From: Ophioderma brevispina
Lineage: Eukaryota > Echinodermata > Ophiuroidea > Amphilepidida > Ophiodermatidae
Length of the DNA stretch: 64,000 bases
Assembly (NCBI GenBank): GCA_023653785.1
Contig: JAMKCH010058439.1
Coordinates: forward strand, 1-64,000
Direction of reading: 5' to 3'
The number at the start of each line of letters is the position of its first letter. Within the stretch, counting starts at the first letter, position 1. The position numbers and the translations under genes were made by a program. Under the pieces are notes generated by a model, which worked only from the letters and a program-made list of their open reading frames with translations, searched no databases and was not told the origin of the DNA. Shown here one piece after another: positions 50,320 to 61,719 of this stretch.

Positions 50320-50545
50320 TAAGTATTTCCCTCTTGTTTGGTGCTCCAGTTTTAGGCTGTCACAGTGTATTTTTATAGGAGCAATTTCTTTTATGATATG
50401 CTTAATGTTGATTTATCTTCTGTTATTATGTTATGATATGTATTTTTAATGCTTGTATTTTAATGATTATGTATTTTTATTGTTCAGCGCTTTGGTCTTA
50501 TGGTAAGGCGCTTTATAAATACCTGTAATAATAATAATAATAATA
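50320..50545 (+). mobile_element. LINE/SINE 3' tail with (TAA)n
   Basis: Ends with TTCAGCGCTTTGGTCTTATG, then GGCGCTTTATAAATACCTG, followed by a (TAA)n run at about 50526-50542. This is a typical retroposon 3' end, related in its CGCTTTATAAATRCCTG motif to the tail of the SINE at 62627. No reading frame could be assigned upstream. Confidence 0.65.
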
Positions 50546-50855
50546 CATCTTTTAACCGCATATGAAGTATATGGAATGTTTAAAAATGCTGGCCTGTTAA
50601 TTCCCCCCCCCTTCTACAGTATATCTCAACATGCTCAAGGATTACAAAGTTGCAGCGTCGAGCCTGGAATTAGCAGGTCAATGCGCCTAGAAACCATCAA
50701 AACATTTTGTGCAAACTCTTTGGCAAGCCTTAGACAAGGTCATATGGGCCTACTGCAGGACTATTATTTTCAGCTCTGTTGTAATGTATACTTACACACA
50801 ATTACTGACGCTACTGGTTGTAGATTTCATAATATTTGAACAGATGTACAATACG

Positions 50856-51039
50856 CGGTTCCCTGGTTTGTTTCCGAAGTTAATTTGCACCGACATTTGT
50901 CCCCACAATGCAATGGTATGTTGCATAGCAACAGCTAGTTAAGAGATTAATCCATTTTCTTTGTATATGTATATCCCTATTGCACTGTGGGGACAAATTT
51001 TGGTGTAAATTGACTCCCGGAAAACAAACCCTTGGGCCG
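50856..51039. mobile_element. Foldback MITE with about 65-bp arms
   Basis: The left arm CGGTTCCCTGGTTTGTTTCC, GTTAATTTGCACC, CATTTGTCCCCACAATGCAA is mirrored on the right by TTGCACTGTGGGGACAAAT, GGTGTAAATTGACTC, GGAAAACAAACCCTTGGGCC. The loop is about 60 bp. Open frames at 50576-50942 overlap the left arm and look incidental. Confidence 0.8.
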
Positions 51040-52089
51040 TGTTTGCCTAATCGAGTGCCAAGGATACCATGAATTAATAAAATAAGATGAATTAATGTTT
51101 TGTCCCTTTTTGGCCACCCGTACCAGTTAAGTGAATAAATTGTAGTGTTGGTGAGGTATAAAAATCAAATGATGTTGTTTCATTATTTGATGTTATTTTT
51201 GGATAAAGTTGAATATGCCATTGTCAAATTGATATTAAAATGATCAATGCCGGTGTGAAAGCACAGACGATAACGGAATAAAGCGTGAAACTAATTTTGC
51301 GTGAAGATTCAACTGAATTGAGTGCCCTATTCGTTACCGTTGTAGCCGGACTAAGAGTACGGTGGACTATATTTCCTTCTACATCGGTATGCAATACAAT
51401 AAGACAATTTCAAATGTGACAAAATATGCAAAAGGTGGGACAAATTCATTTCGATTATGAAGGGCTTTCTTGATGGCGCTATTCCATTTCAGTAGTCCAG
51501 TGTTATAAAACAAGACAAATTGACAAGCTAGCTAATGATGGCGCGAGTTAAATTTCACGAAAAAGTAGTCGATGTCCATTATGAAGACAAAGTCGTAGGA
51601 TTTTGTAATCAACACTGGTTGAAATCTGTGTAACCTTCACTGTAATCAAGGAAGGGATACCTCCTTGTTGTAATAGAAATTGGGTTTTGACCGAGTGAAA
51701 GTTGTGAATGTGCATTGGGATTTCTTTGGAAAAAATATTTGATTTGTTTGCAGGGGATAAAATAATTTTGAATTTTGTATTGAATATATTGACATTGACA
51801 AATGCCTATGGGATGCAAATCATGTTCTGCTCTATAGACAACTTGTACATGCCAGGCACTTAGAAATGTTGAACAAGCATTTTTAGCCGTGCTACGGCTT
51901 GGGTAAGAAACCAGTGAGAAACAAGACTCTTATTTGAAATAATAAATTATGAATGAGTAGCATTTTGAAGAATTTCCTTTTTACTACATATGCGACAACA
52001 TTTGGTATTATTCTCTTACCTCAATGCCTCAAGTCGGTTTTGCTTGCTTGGAAGGGTGTCTAAGAATTCATCAATTGTTTTGTGTTTAA
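51040..52089. other. Non-coding stretch, nothing firm
   Basis: About 51266-51300 (ACGGAATAAAGCGTGAAAC) resembles the inner part of the MITE at 37225 (ACGGAATAAAGCGTTAATC), so a decayed relative may lie here. No exon recognised. Confidence 0.4.
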
Positions 52090-52093
52090 TTAA

Positions 52094-52228
52094 AGGTGCT
52101 TGTTCCGATTTAAATACGTCGTGTTCTCTATCGAAATTTCAAGACAACAATGAGAAAAATTTGATAGAAAATTGATACTATTTCCGAATAAATCAGGTCG
52201 GTCCCAAAAACGATCGGAACATGCACCT
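52094..52228. mobile_element. TTAA-flanked MITE, family TT-1, copy 2 (deleted form)
   Basis: The ends AGGTGCTTGTTCCGAT and ATCGGAACATGCACCT are inverted repeats bordered by TTAA (52090-52093 and 52229-52232). The 135-bp interior keeps AAATTTCAAGACAACAATGA and CTATTTCCGAATAAATC, which align with copy 1 at 44428 (GAAATTTCAGGACGATAATG, CTACTTCCGGGTAAATC). It is an internal deletion derivative of the same family. Confidence 0.85.
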
Positions 52229-52232
52229 TTAA

Positions 52233-53790
52233 AAAAATGTGGGTACATCAACATTTCTATATAAATGTAATCACTTTTTCACGGGGTGATAAGCAATAAG
52301 GTCTTTAAGATGGTTAAACCACACATTGCGTCGGACATTTCCTTTCAGATAGATGTAATGACACAAACTAACATCGTGATTTTATTTCAATAGTTGACAT
52401 TTATATCCCAACTTGATTTACTACAATTTCAATAATTGACTCAAATGCCTATTATAAAGGGACTAGACTTGCATCTTGCTCTCAATGGGTTAATGAGAAC
52501 ATTTTGTGCGTGTTAGGCTGCCAGTTTGGGAAGTTTATTAAAAAATTATCCTAAAATGTCTAAAAATATGTGTGTTTTTAACCTGCTGATATGTGTGAAA
52601 TGAAACAAATGAGGGCGTGATTTCAGTTTACCATAAATAAACCAAACGAAAGGTCGAGAGACCTGCAAGTCGTTATCTGGATTACGCACACGATCTTTAC
52701 CCGCGGCCCGGTGTATGGTACAAAAGTAAGGCCATGCAAAAATTGCGCATGTTTAGCGTTGTACGATTGAAGAAATACCAATTAGGATGTGGTCTTATTT
52801 GCAAAACATCATTATTTTTTTAAATCAAAATTCCTGCCTTTACCAATTAAAAAGAACATGGGGAGAGCGGGAAGGTTCTAATGTTTCGAAGGATGGGGGT
52901 GCCCAAACTGTCTTTTAAACGTTTCTTAATACATGTGTTAGGCTATAACCAGCATTTTAAAAACTTGAGAAACATCATAACAGATATGTTGGCTGAAAAA
53001 GTAAGAAAAAGGAAAGAAGGGAGAAATCGAGAAAGAAAACTGAACCAATCCCAAGCTATCCCAAAAAGGAGCGGAGATGAACACTAAACGAATATATTTT
53101 ATGACTTGCCCGAATACAAACAAGTTCTAGTACGACAAACATGGCTGTAAGCTCTACGACTCGTTGTGCAGTGTTACTGCGAATGAGTGGTAAAATAAAA
53201 TTGGACAGTAATTCATATCGTTTTGGGATAAAAGGTAAGAAGACTATATTTAAATCTTTATATACCAAACACATAGCAGTCTCAATACAATAAAATAAAA
53301 AATGAAGGTAATATGTATGTTTATTCAGATGAGTCTTCCTTCATCTGAAATCATACGCGATGTTGCATTGTGACCAACGTCGCATTACAATATTGTGCGA
53401 ATGCAATATATATATATATATATGATAGCACTGATTCGCGGTGTGAGAATTGACACATCAACCATTGTCGGTGATGACTAACCGAACATAGATCTATCAT
53501 CTTGTTCATAGGATAGGGAGAGAACAGGTGGAACAAGAGGACGGGTGGACCTTTGGCTAAGATACAACGGGTGATCAGGACCCTGCCCTTTTCACCACAT
53601 TATAGTGTTTAATCTGTTGATTTTGACCCCCATTTTCTACCTTGACCAACACCTTTTCAAAGATCAATCTGTATCCATCCATGCGTTGCAACAAGCTGAC
53701 CTAAGCCAAAGATACTAGCAAGAACCTCCTCCCCATAACTTACTCTCTCCTAAATAGGATGACTCTGGCGTGCAAAGAGCCTCCAGAAGC
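52233..53790. other. Non-coding stretch with a short TA microsatellite
   Basis: A TA repeat lies at about 53405-53424. The plus-strand frame 52881-53087 is Lys/Arg-rich (RKRKEGRNRERK) with no recognised family. I looked here for the start-codon exon of the downstream P450 but found no convincing candidate. Confidence 0.4.
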
Positions 53791-54701
53791 AGTTAGTACA
53801 TGTGGAACTGTATTTTTGTGAAAATTTCATATACAATCTTGCAACCAAGGTTTTTCTAAATCAAATTGTATGAGGATTCCAAAAATCATGGGTGTCATTT
53901 TTTAAAATGTGTTCTTGGATGAATTCTAGGGGGCAAGGTTTACACTGGTTTATACAGGGGGCAAAATATAAAAGGGGACAAAACGTGTTTTAAAGTATAC
54001 CATCATGTTCAGTACCTTTCAAGGATTACAGAAAGGTATAGTTTGCCCTACCTGAGTGTTATAGTACAAGATTTACAAGGTAAAATGGGTTCAAGGTCAC
54101 ACTGGGGGTAAAATTTCTGATTCATCGGTTTGTTCTAAAAATGGTGCCAAATTGTTCGTCTTACTGTACAGAAGCCGAAAATATAAAGGTCGCGTTGTCA
54201 ATGACGTTTTGATAATAATTAAGAGCGCAAATATGGCCATGGTCCACAGGGTCTATGGGAGACCACCAGTCATATCTCTAAAAGTCTCACTTTGAAAGGT
54301 GAAACACAGAATCTATATACATTTTCTTATTCAGTATGACTCAGTGAACAATTTAAACCAGTGGAAAAAAATCGGACCATTCTATAAATAATGACCTTGA
54401 ACTTTCTTGAGCCTATTGTACTAAAACAATAGGTCGTAAATATGACAAACTAACCTTTTTAGAAACCTTATGAGCAACCGAACAGACTGGTATAATTATA
54501 AAACAATTTTTAAACACTTTTATTGTTACCCTGTACAAATTTTGCCCCCTTATAAAACCCCAAGAACACATTTTAAAAAAGGACACCCAAATTTTCACCC
54601 CCCTGTCTCCATGAAATACTGTATTAGAAAAACATTGGTGTCAAAATTGTATGTGAAAAAAACTAAACCAAAACATCCATTACATTTCCCCATGTACTAA
54701 G
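53791..54701. mobile_element. Foldback element, family FB-1, copy C
   Basis: The left outer end GTTAGTACATGTGGAA and the right outer end TTCCCCATGTACTAA are inverted. Arms of about 430 bp match through TACAATCTTGCAACC, TTTTTAAAATGTGTTCTTGG, TTTATACAGGGGGCAAAAT, GGTATAGTTTGCCCTACC and GGTTCAAGGTCAC on the left, with mirrored forms on the right. The centre contains CCACAGGGTCTATGGGAGAC (54244). The interior is non-coding. It lies just upstream of the visible P450 exons. Confidence 0.85.
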
Positions 54702-54847
54702 TGTCAAAACGACAGCTTACCGTGCTTATTGTGAAAAAGAACATGACAATTAACGGTGGGCATTTTTGTTCCATCTTAATGTTACACGGTGGGATTGTTA
54801 TATGAGGCAAAATTGAGGTCTTCATAGTTGTTTGATGATTTGACGCC

Positions 54848-55174
54848 AATAAAATCCAAGCAATTCAAACACAAACACGCTCACACACCCCCGATATATC
54901 AGATATATTTGTTTATATATAGATCTATATATATATATATAATATATATATATATATATTATATATATATATATTCAAAGGGCTACGTCGGAATGTGTTG
55001 TAAAGTTAGGTGTAACGCCTGCCGTAAACAGGCCAAAGGCCAAAAATTTTACGCTGTATCGGATATAATCCTTAAACATAACAAATAAGTCAGTCAATGT
55101 TCAGAAATAATATCCGACACAGCGTGAAATTTTCAGAGTGTGACCCCCACCCTTTGAATTTCTTGGATTTTATT
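54848..55174. mobile_element. Foldback element invaded by a TA microsatellite
   Basis: The ends AATAAAATCCAAGCAATTCA and TGAATTTCTTGGATTTTATT are inverted repeats. An inner inverted pair (AAATTTTACGCTGTATCGGA against TCCGACACAGCGTGAAATTT) lies at 55046-55125. Asymmetry comes from a TA repeat (about 54925-54974) in the left half. It is non-coding and ends about 150 bp before the first visible P450 exon. Confidence 0.75.
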
Positions 55175-55322
55175 TATATAACTTCCACTTCTTGGGGTAT
55201 TTTTTCTGTAAACTGCAGTGTATTATTTTTACTGGCATGAAAGGTTGAAAGTCGAGCTTTTTAATATTCCTGAAAACTATCTAAAACACGAGCGATATTT
55301 TAAAAATGATTTTCTTCTGCAG

Positions 55323-55429
55323 GAAAGAAACATAACCACGCGTGTATATCAATTGAGGAATTTCCATGCCGATATGCGTCCAGCAATACCTTGTCAATAG
55401 CGGAACCCACGCCGGATCAGGTGTCAAAG
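55323..55429 (+). CDS. Mitochondrial-clan cytochrome P450, visible exon 1 (N-terminal region)
   Basis: This exon lies between the acceptor TTTTCTTCTGCAG and the donor GTATGT (55430). After two bases that complete a split codon, the frame gives 35 residues: KKHNHACISIEEFPCRYASS, then NTLSIAEPTPDQVSK. It ends in phase 0, which joins cleanly to the next exon's AKSFEEIP. The segment has the position and character of the region between the mitochondrial presequence and the conserved proline-rich start of the P450 fold, which is poorly conserved in the family. So the evidence is splice sites, phase and position, not homology. No in-frame ATG is present, and a TGA lies just upstream of the acceptor, so the start codon must be in an unidentified upstream exon. 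Confidence 0.55.
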
Positions 55430-55659
55430 GTATGTATTCTTTTAAAGTGGCACAGTCATAGTTTCAGGAAGGCAAGGAAAAATGCAAAATTCTTTAAAAT
55501 AGTTGAAATGGATATATTGGTACTTACACTGAGCACTTAAACAGGAATATTATAATAGCCGCCTTGAAGTACTTGGTTTCAAGTCGAAGTCAATTGGTCA
55601 TTTCCAGCCTTTTCCCTCCATATTCAGGCAAAGGATCTTCATTTTAATACATCTATCTA

Positions 55660-56515
55660 TAGTGCAAGGAAGTTTGTTTTTGACCAAAGAAATTACACAA
55701 GAACCCATTTTTGTGTTTATCATACTTCTTCTAATGTCAACAGAATAATGTGTCAAAAGCTAGAAAAACACATGGGAACTGGAAAATGGGGGAAAGTTTG
55801 TACAGGGGTCAAAGTAAAAACAAATGTATTGTTTCGAAACCCAACCAACTTATTCATCTTGTCATAGATTAAAAATGGTATAGTTTGCGATATCTACCGT
55901 CATTAGTTTCAGAATTTTTAGCTATAGATGGTTCCTTGTCATCCTGGGGTTAATTCCTTCAGAGCTCTCCGATTTTGACGAAACGAGTCTCAAAATTGTT
56001 TATCTGGTCCTATCCCATAACATAAAATGCATATTTCTCTGTATTTAAAATTAGATTGGTAAGTATTAATGACCCCATATGATATGTAGACCATTGTTAC
56101 TTTTACCGCATCCAATTACCTGACCAAATGGGGCAATGAGTGCAAGTATTTATATTTTCCTGGTCCTTTGGACTATATGAAGAATTTGTGAACCCATTTT
56201 GGCAAATTATATTCCCCCAGGATGGACCTTGAACTTTATGTAACCCCCCTATAACTAAAAACTACAATCCACAGATAGGACAAACTATCTAAAAACCCTT
56301 TTTAATCCTTAGGATAGTGGCCACAGATGTGGTATAGATTTCAGTACATTATACTACTACTTTATATTTCCTCCCTGTACAAACATTGTCTCCCTGCAAT
56401 GCATTTCCCCGCTCCTTTGATATGTTATTCTCTTACCATTTCGTAAATAACAACCCCAAAGTTTTCTGTTGCCATTTTTGGGTCAAAAACATTTTATTTA
56501 AATTTCTTGCACTAC
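55660..56515. mobile_element. Foldback element, family FB-1, copy E (in P450 intron)
   Basis: Outer ends TAGTGCAAGGAAGTTTG and AAATTTCTTGCACTA are inverted. Inner matches: TTTGTACAGGGGTCAAAG, ATGGTATAGTTTGCGATATC and TTGTCATCCTGGGGTTAAT on the left, with CCCCAGGATGGACCTTGAA, AGGACAAACTATC and CCCTGTACAAACATTG on the right. It lies in the intron between visible P450 exons 1 and 2, and its arms are more diverged than those of copy F. Confidence 0.75.
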
Positions 56516-56969
56516 TACCACTTGTAAATTCGAGAACGTTTAGGCAATGAAAATAAGATTATCATGGCGCTAAATATATCTGATATCTGAAGGGGTTACA
56601 GAAAATTTACACACATGATTGTGTATATCAGAGTTGTGTTTAACGTTGCATATTGTGATGGCACAATTTATAACGAGTGCAAATCAATATTGGGGTTTCT
56701 TCTGTTCTCGATCTTATAAATTAGCTCAAAGTTGCATAGAACAGACAGCCCTACAAAATATACAATTGCAATCGCAAATGAAGTCAATTGTTCCATTATT
56801 TTGATATTTGCCAACTTTTTAATATAACGATGCACCCACGTTCCATCTTTATTGAATATCTTTCTTCTAATACTTTTGAAGGCCATCAAAGGTGATTTTA
56901 AGAATAAGAATTTGTCCTGATAATTCCACCTGAAACACGTTAAAGATGAACTTTCAAACCCAAACACTT

Positions 56970-57885
56970 TAATAGTCCAAGATTAATAGAAAAACCCCGG
57001 AAATAAATAAGCCATAGCCTGATTTTTTTTTCAGGATAGTTTCCAATTTGTAAGGAACAAAAATATCCAAAAGTCCCCAGATTCCCTTGTGCTTAGTGAG
57101 TAATAAGGGGTAAAGTTTGTACACATGGGTCAAATTTTATAATGGTTCAATGGTCTTCAAATGTATACCACTGTTTGCGTCATGTCATAAGGATTAAACA
57201 ACGGTATAGTTTGCCTATCTGTGACTTATCGTTTATTAACTATAGGGAAATAACGGTTCAAGGTCATTCTGGGGGTAAAGCTTCAGAATGCTCTGATTCT
57301 TTTCAAGTGTATCAAATTGTTCGTCTCGTTGTGTATAACTGAAAAGATATATTTAAATAGTTGAATAATGTCTGCCATAGTTATGGGGCTCCTTATGACA
57401 GTTTATCTAGGGTCCTAATGGGAGGTCAAAAGCCACTGCCCTATAAGGTCAATATTTAAAAGATGTAGATGGAGTGAATAAACATTTTTTGCCATAATGT
57501 CACCGTAAAACATGTACGAGTAATTTGGGATTAATATAATTAAAATCGGACTGTTTTTGAAATTTTACCCCACGATGACCTTGACAAGATTTTTGGCCCA
57601 TATGCCCAAAACTAAAGGTCAAAAGTTAGACAAACCATACATTTTTTTAGTCAGTGTGACAAGAAGAATACAATAGTCCCTGATTTAACTCAATTGAATC
57701 ATTTTAAATTTTTTACCCCTGTATAAACTTTACCCCCTTATTACTCAATAAGCACAAGGGGAACTCTTGGGGACTTTGATATGTTTCTTCTCACAACATT
57801 AGTAAACTATCCTGAAAAAATCAGCTATGGCTTATTTATTTCCACCTTCTCTCTGTACACAGACCTAAAGTTCCTGGACTATAAA
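56970..57885. mobile_element. Foldback element, family FB-1, copy D (in P450 intron)
   Basis: GGAAATAAATAAGCCATAGC (56999) is mirrored by GCTATGGCTTATTTATTTCC (to 57843), and weaker matching extends to AATAGTCC at 56971 and GGACTATA at 57876. Arms of about 330 bp share TCCCCAGATTCCCTTGTGCT, AATAAGGGGTAAAGTTTGTA, GGTATAGTTTGCCTATC and CAAGGTCATTCTGGGGGTAA with mirrored forms. The centre has TCTAGGGTCCTAATGGGAGG, similar to the centre of copies B and C. It is non-coding. Confidence 0.88.
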
Positions 57886-58568
57886 TTGACGTTTTTTCCC
57901 GCGGGCAGTAATTGGCCTCCTTAAAAGTAGAACTAGTACAAGGCTGTCAAGAAAATTCCATTTTATCAAACAGCTTACAAAGCTGTTTTTGGTTTAAGTT
58001 TTAGGTTTCTGTTTTAGCTTTTTGCAACACCTTTAACAAGGGATGGCTACAACCCATTGGGAATTTGTTATTAAGCACCCGATTTTACATTATACAGTGT
58101 GCAATGTGCGAAAATGTCCATTTTCATGTGGTCGAAATGATGGCAAATGACTAGTTTCATATACAGATAGTCTTATGCATGACACTTTAAAAAGGTACAC
58201 CCATTGAGTGTCACGTCATACCCTAATCATGGTGAAGAAGGTACCTTTGCAGTTTTTTTTTTTTCTTTTTTTTTTTTGCTAAAAATGACCGGGAAGGATG
58301 TCCCAACAATTACCTGGAAGCTTTTGATGATAGCTGAGATTCATGGAACGTTCTGATTTTCAGAACGTTGTACGCCAGCCCTCCATTTAACCCAAACATT
58401 GTTCATTTCTAAGCTCTTGCAAGCTTTACAAATAGAAATAGGTTAACTTTCTGTTTGTTTAAACTCTAGGGAAATGTCTGGATAAAGTATTTTTCAAGTA
58501 CTTTTCACGAAATTTATCTGAAAGCAGTTTATTCTAATTCTAAAAGAATTATGTTGTTTATATTTAAG
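57886..58568. other. P450 intron, remainder
   Basis: Intronic sequence before visible exon 2. A T-rich run lies at about 58252-58278. A short hairpin (GAACGTTCTGATTTTCAGAA followed by CGTT) lies at 58345-58370. No coding content. Confidence 0.5.
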
Positions 58569-58700
58569 GCGAAGTCATTTGAAGAGATACCACAGTCAGT
58601 GAATGTTAAAGGGCCTTTAGGTGTTGTACTTTCTATCTACGATGCATGGAAGAAAGATACCTTCAAAAGACCTCATCTGGCAATTACGCGAAATTTTGAG
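58569..58700 (+). CDS. Mitochondrial-clan cytochrome P450, visible exon 2
   Basis: The 44-codon exon has a TTTAAG acceptor and a GAG/GTATGT donor, both phase 0. Residues AKSFEEIPQSVNVKGPLGVV match the conserved opening of mitochondrial P450s, where a K-P-F-x-E-I-P-G-P motif precedes the first helix; here Gln-Ser replaces the usual Gly-Pro after EIP. LSIYDAWKKDTFKRPHLAIT corresponds to the A-helix region (family: xxxHxLxxxxxxxYGP). It ends RNFE and continues directly as ELGPIF in the next exon. The family includes CYP11, CYP24, CYP27 and invertebrate CYP10/12-like enzymes, which act on the matrix side of the inner mitochondrial membrane with ferredoxin. Confidence 0.85.
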
Positions 58701-60700
58701 GTATGTGCTCGATATTAGAAACGTATCAACTAAGAATCATACATTGTAACTTTAGATTTATCTGGATATGCGTATTACGCATTGCAACTACACGTGCGGT
58801 TTTGTTTGCTTTGCGCATTTTAATTGAGAGCTCTTATTGCAACCGCGTTCAATGCAATCCGGATCAGGATCCGGATCCGAGAGCGCGGTGTAGAAAGCCA
58901 ACTACTGCCTTGCAAATCTGTTCACACGCGTGAAACCATGCACAGAAATGCACACAATATAAATACTCAAGCACACACACACGCACACACATCAGTTACC
59001 ACAGCCACACAAGACGGCCTCTTACACATACACAACACACATGTACACACTCATCTACACCACACAACATCACTGCGAGTTTCACCTATTTATTCCATTG
59101 ATTCTATCCTATTCAAGATGGCGCTCCTCTCATGGGAACACAGGCAAAATCATACAATGCAGAAGGATTGCTGCGACACCGAGTGCGATTTTGTTTTAAA
59201 CGTGTGATATAAATGTTATTTTAAACAGTTCATAACCACCCACGATCTTGTAACATACTGTATTGTTTAGGGATAAAACAGGATGACTCTGTTTCACGAT
59301 ATTACTCCTTCTGAACTTCTTAACAATTTCAGGCTAATTATGATCCCTCAAGTACCTTCACCTTACTTCCATTTACTACACTTAGTGTCAAAAATCATGT
59401 AGATCCATTAAGTTTGTTTGGTGTAACTTCTAATGCTCATAGGTGGGATGACTCTAGACGTGATTACATGTTCATGGTAACAATTTCATTTGTATTGAAT
59501 GCCGAATATATGTTCAATTGGTCTTTCATGTATCTTTTCTATCCATATTGTCTAGGTGCAATGTTTTGTACTTTGATCAGTGATGTAGCTAAATAAATAA
59601 ATAACATTAAATAAAGTTTATTCATGTGTATTTAACGATTACGATTAGTTCTTACGGTTTTTTGCAGACATATCTAATAAATGTACAATATTAAGGAAAT
59701 GTAGTATTGATCATCGAAAAACATAAAGGAATATATTACATGAGTTAATTCGAAAATCCAAACGCGGATTTAAAGAACCTGCAAGATATTAGATAACATT
59801 CAATAGACCTGGTGAACGATATATAATGTATTAACATTATTGTGCAACTCTTTTGGACTATGTATTGTATATAATTTGGAGTGAGAGTATTAACCATGAC
59901 CAAGAGAAGATCCCACGAGCCAATGCGATTGGCAGATCGCCGACTTTCAAAAATGTGATATCACGCGATATCACGTGATCATTGCTAGGGAGAAAATCTT
60001 CCGGGTATCGATATCTAACTGGTTTCAAAGAACTTTTGTAAGACTAACCCAATTTTCAACTGGGAACTATGATTTAGTTTGTGAGTCCTTGGTTGAAAAC
60101 AGAGCAAAATAACATTGAGAATGTTTAAATGAATTAAGGGATCATCTTCAAATTACTAAGGACTCACATTTAATGCCCTTATCAGGCGTTGAAATGTGTC
60201 ACTTACGAACGGGGACACGATGTATTTGAATGGGCCCGAATGCGACACACAATGAAATGTTGTTAAAGAGACGGATTGATTCATAGAATAAACACGAGAT
60301 CTTCTCTTGTGTTGACCCCTTACTGTGCCAAATGACTGAACTCTCAGTTAACTAGGGAACAAACTATATTTCTTATGTCTCTCTTTTGGGCTTTTGGGAC
60401 CTAGGCAGTCAGTAAATACTACATAATTGAATGTTGTGTATACATAAAGTGCAAGTTTTAGTGAAAGAGTTTTGCGTCTTTCGGACATTCTATCTCAGCC
60501 ATTGTGCACGATTGTTACAAACGAGGTGTTACATGCAAGAACAATGCCGCGGTAACAAAATGTATTTGGGAAACTTTCAAAATTATCGGACTTTGGCACA
60601 ATACTAATCGAAAAACATGCCGAGATACTTTTTGTGGCAACTGTATTTTACACTATTGAACGCTTTTTCTTTATTGTATTCTTCATTTTTTTTGTTAAAG
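58701..60700. other. P450 intron with CA-rich microsatellite
   Basis: Contains a CA-rich tract at about 58970-59050 and a palindromic patch at about 59955-59980 (GATATCACGCGATATCACGT) with a perfect E-box octamer TCACGTGA at 59971-59978. Near it are CCAAT and ATTGG in inverted orientation (59919-59934). No exon was recognised inside. The ATG at 60617 opens a frame into the next exon, but the P450 homology begins only at the acceptor at 60700. Confidence 0.5.
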
Positions 60701-60879
60701 GAGCTTGGACCTATTTTCAAACAGCGGCTTGGAAATGGTAACTATGCTGTCCACTGCATGGATCCTAAAGATATAGAAGTTGTGTACCATAATGATGGCA
60801 AATACCCACAACGAATGCAGATAGAGGCATGGCAGGAATATAGAAGGACAAGAAAAAAGCCCTTTGGTGTTCTTATTGA
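60701..60879 (+). CDS. Mitochondrial-clan cytochrome P450, visible exon 3
   Basis: Acceptor TTTGTTAAAG, donor GTAAGT at 60880; enters in phase 0 and leaves after two bases of a codon. The sequence reads ELGPIFKQRLGNGNYAVHCM, then DPKDIEVVYHNDGKYPQRMQ, then IEAWQEYRRTRKKPFGVLI. This matches the family pattern (Y/L)GPIFRE-x-LG ... V-x-x-xDP-xDIE-x-V-x-x-x-EGKYP-xR, followed by a W-x-x-YR region and the G(L/V)L segment before helix C. The 28 codons upstream of 60701 in the same open frame are hydrophobic but do not fit the family, so the ATG at 60617 is not taken as the start. Confidence 0.93.
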
Positions 60880-61109
60880 GTAAGTGGCATCGTGATTGGT
60901 ATTTTTTTTCCGTAAATTTCTCTGAATTACATAATAATTCTTTATTGTTATATCATGATTGCAGTGATTTGAGCCATGTGATATCATGATATAAAACAAA
61001 TATTGACTGTATATATTCGTGCAATAGTAAAATATATAATTCCGTCAAATTTTAATTGTTCCATTTCACGAGGCGAAAGTCAAAATTTGACCTCATGATA
61101 TATTTTTAC

Positions 61110-61210
61110 TATCGCACTCTTAGGCATTCAATATTTATTCTCTATCACACTCTTAGGCATTCAATATTGTATACTATCACACTCTTAGGCATTCAATATT
61201 GGTATACTAT
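61110..61210. repeat. Minisatellite, three 32-33 bp units
   Basis: CACTCTTAGGCATTCAATAT occurs three times, starting near 61115, 61148 and 61180, in a P450 intron. The second and third units are the most alike. Confidence 0.9.
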
Positions 61211-61337
61211 GTCTAAAAATATACTAATAGGTTGGGCTTAACCGCAGATATGTGAAGTGAATCGGATTTCCTAGTGGCATCAGGATATGTAAAGCGCAAT
61301 GACAAACTTATTTATAATTATTTATTAGGGGGTTTGT

Positions 61338-61719
61338 TACAACCCCCTTACGGTTTTTCATCTGTTGCCAAAAAACAGCTCAAATGAATAATAACCAAAC
61401 GGCTTCTGCTAATTCTTGGATTTTGGGACCTTTTTGGTTTCAATGGGAATATGAAGCCCATAACTAGACATTGATACTACAAATGGGTGTTTCTTTAGCA
61501 AAATTAAATGGAATTGCACCCCTACCTCTCGTGTTACAGAAAAAACGTGGGTTAGACGAGGTTTAAAGGCTGGCTCAGAGGTTTCAAAATATCATTTTTT
61601 GTAGAAATTAAAAATAGTCAACAAGAACTAAAGATAGTCACCAAAAATGCTCGATTTTCAAAGTTTGAGATGAATCGGATTTTTCGTTTTGATGTAGTAA
61701 GCATGTATTTCCCTTTTTC

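Noticed and set aside
50576..50942. Two overlapping 77-87 codon frames as exons
   Set aside because: Neither shows a family, and their 3' parts lie in the arm of a foldback MITE.
60617..60700. ATG-started hydrophobic N-terminus ahead of P450 exon 3
   Set aside because: It gives a plausible signal-anchor look, but P450 homology starts exactly at the acceptor at 60700, and the upstream exon joins in phase with a better family match.
61115..61202. Minisatellite read as a CRISPR-like array
   Set aside because: Only three units of 32-33 bp with almost no spacer, inside an intron.
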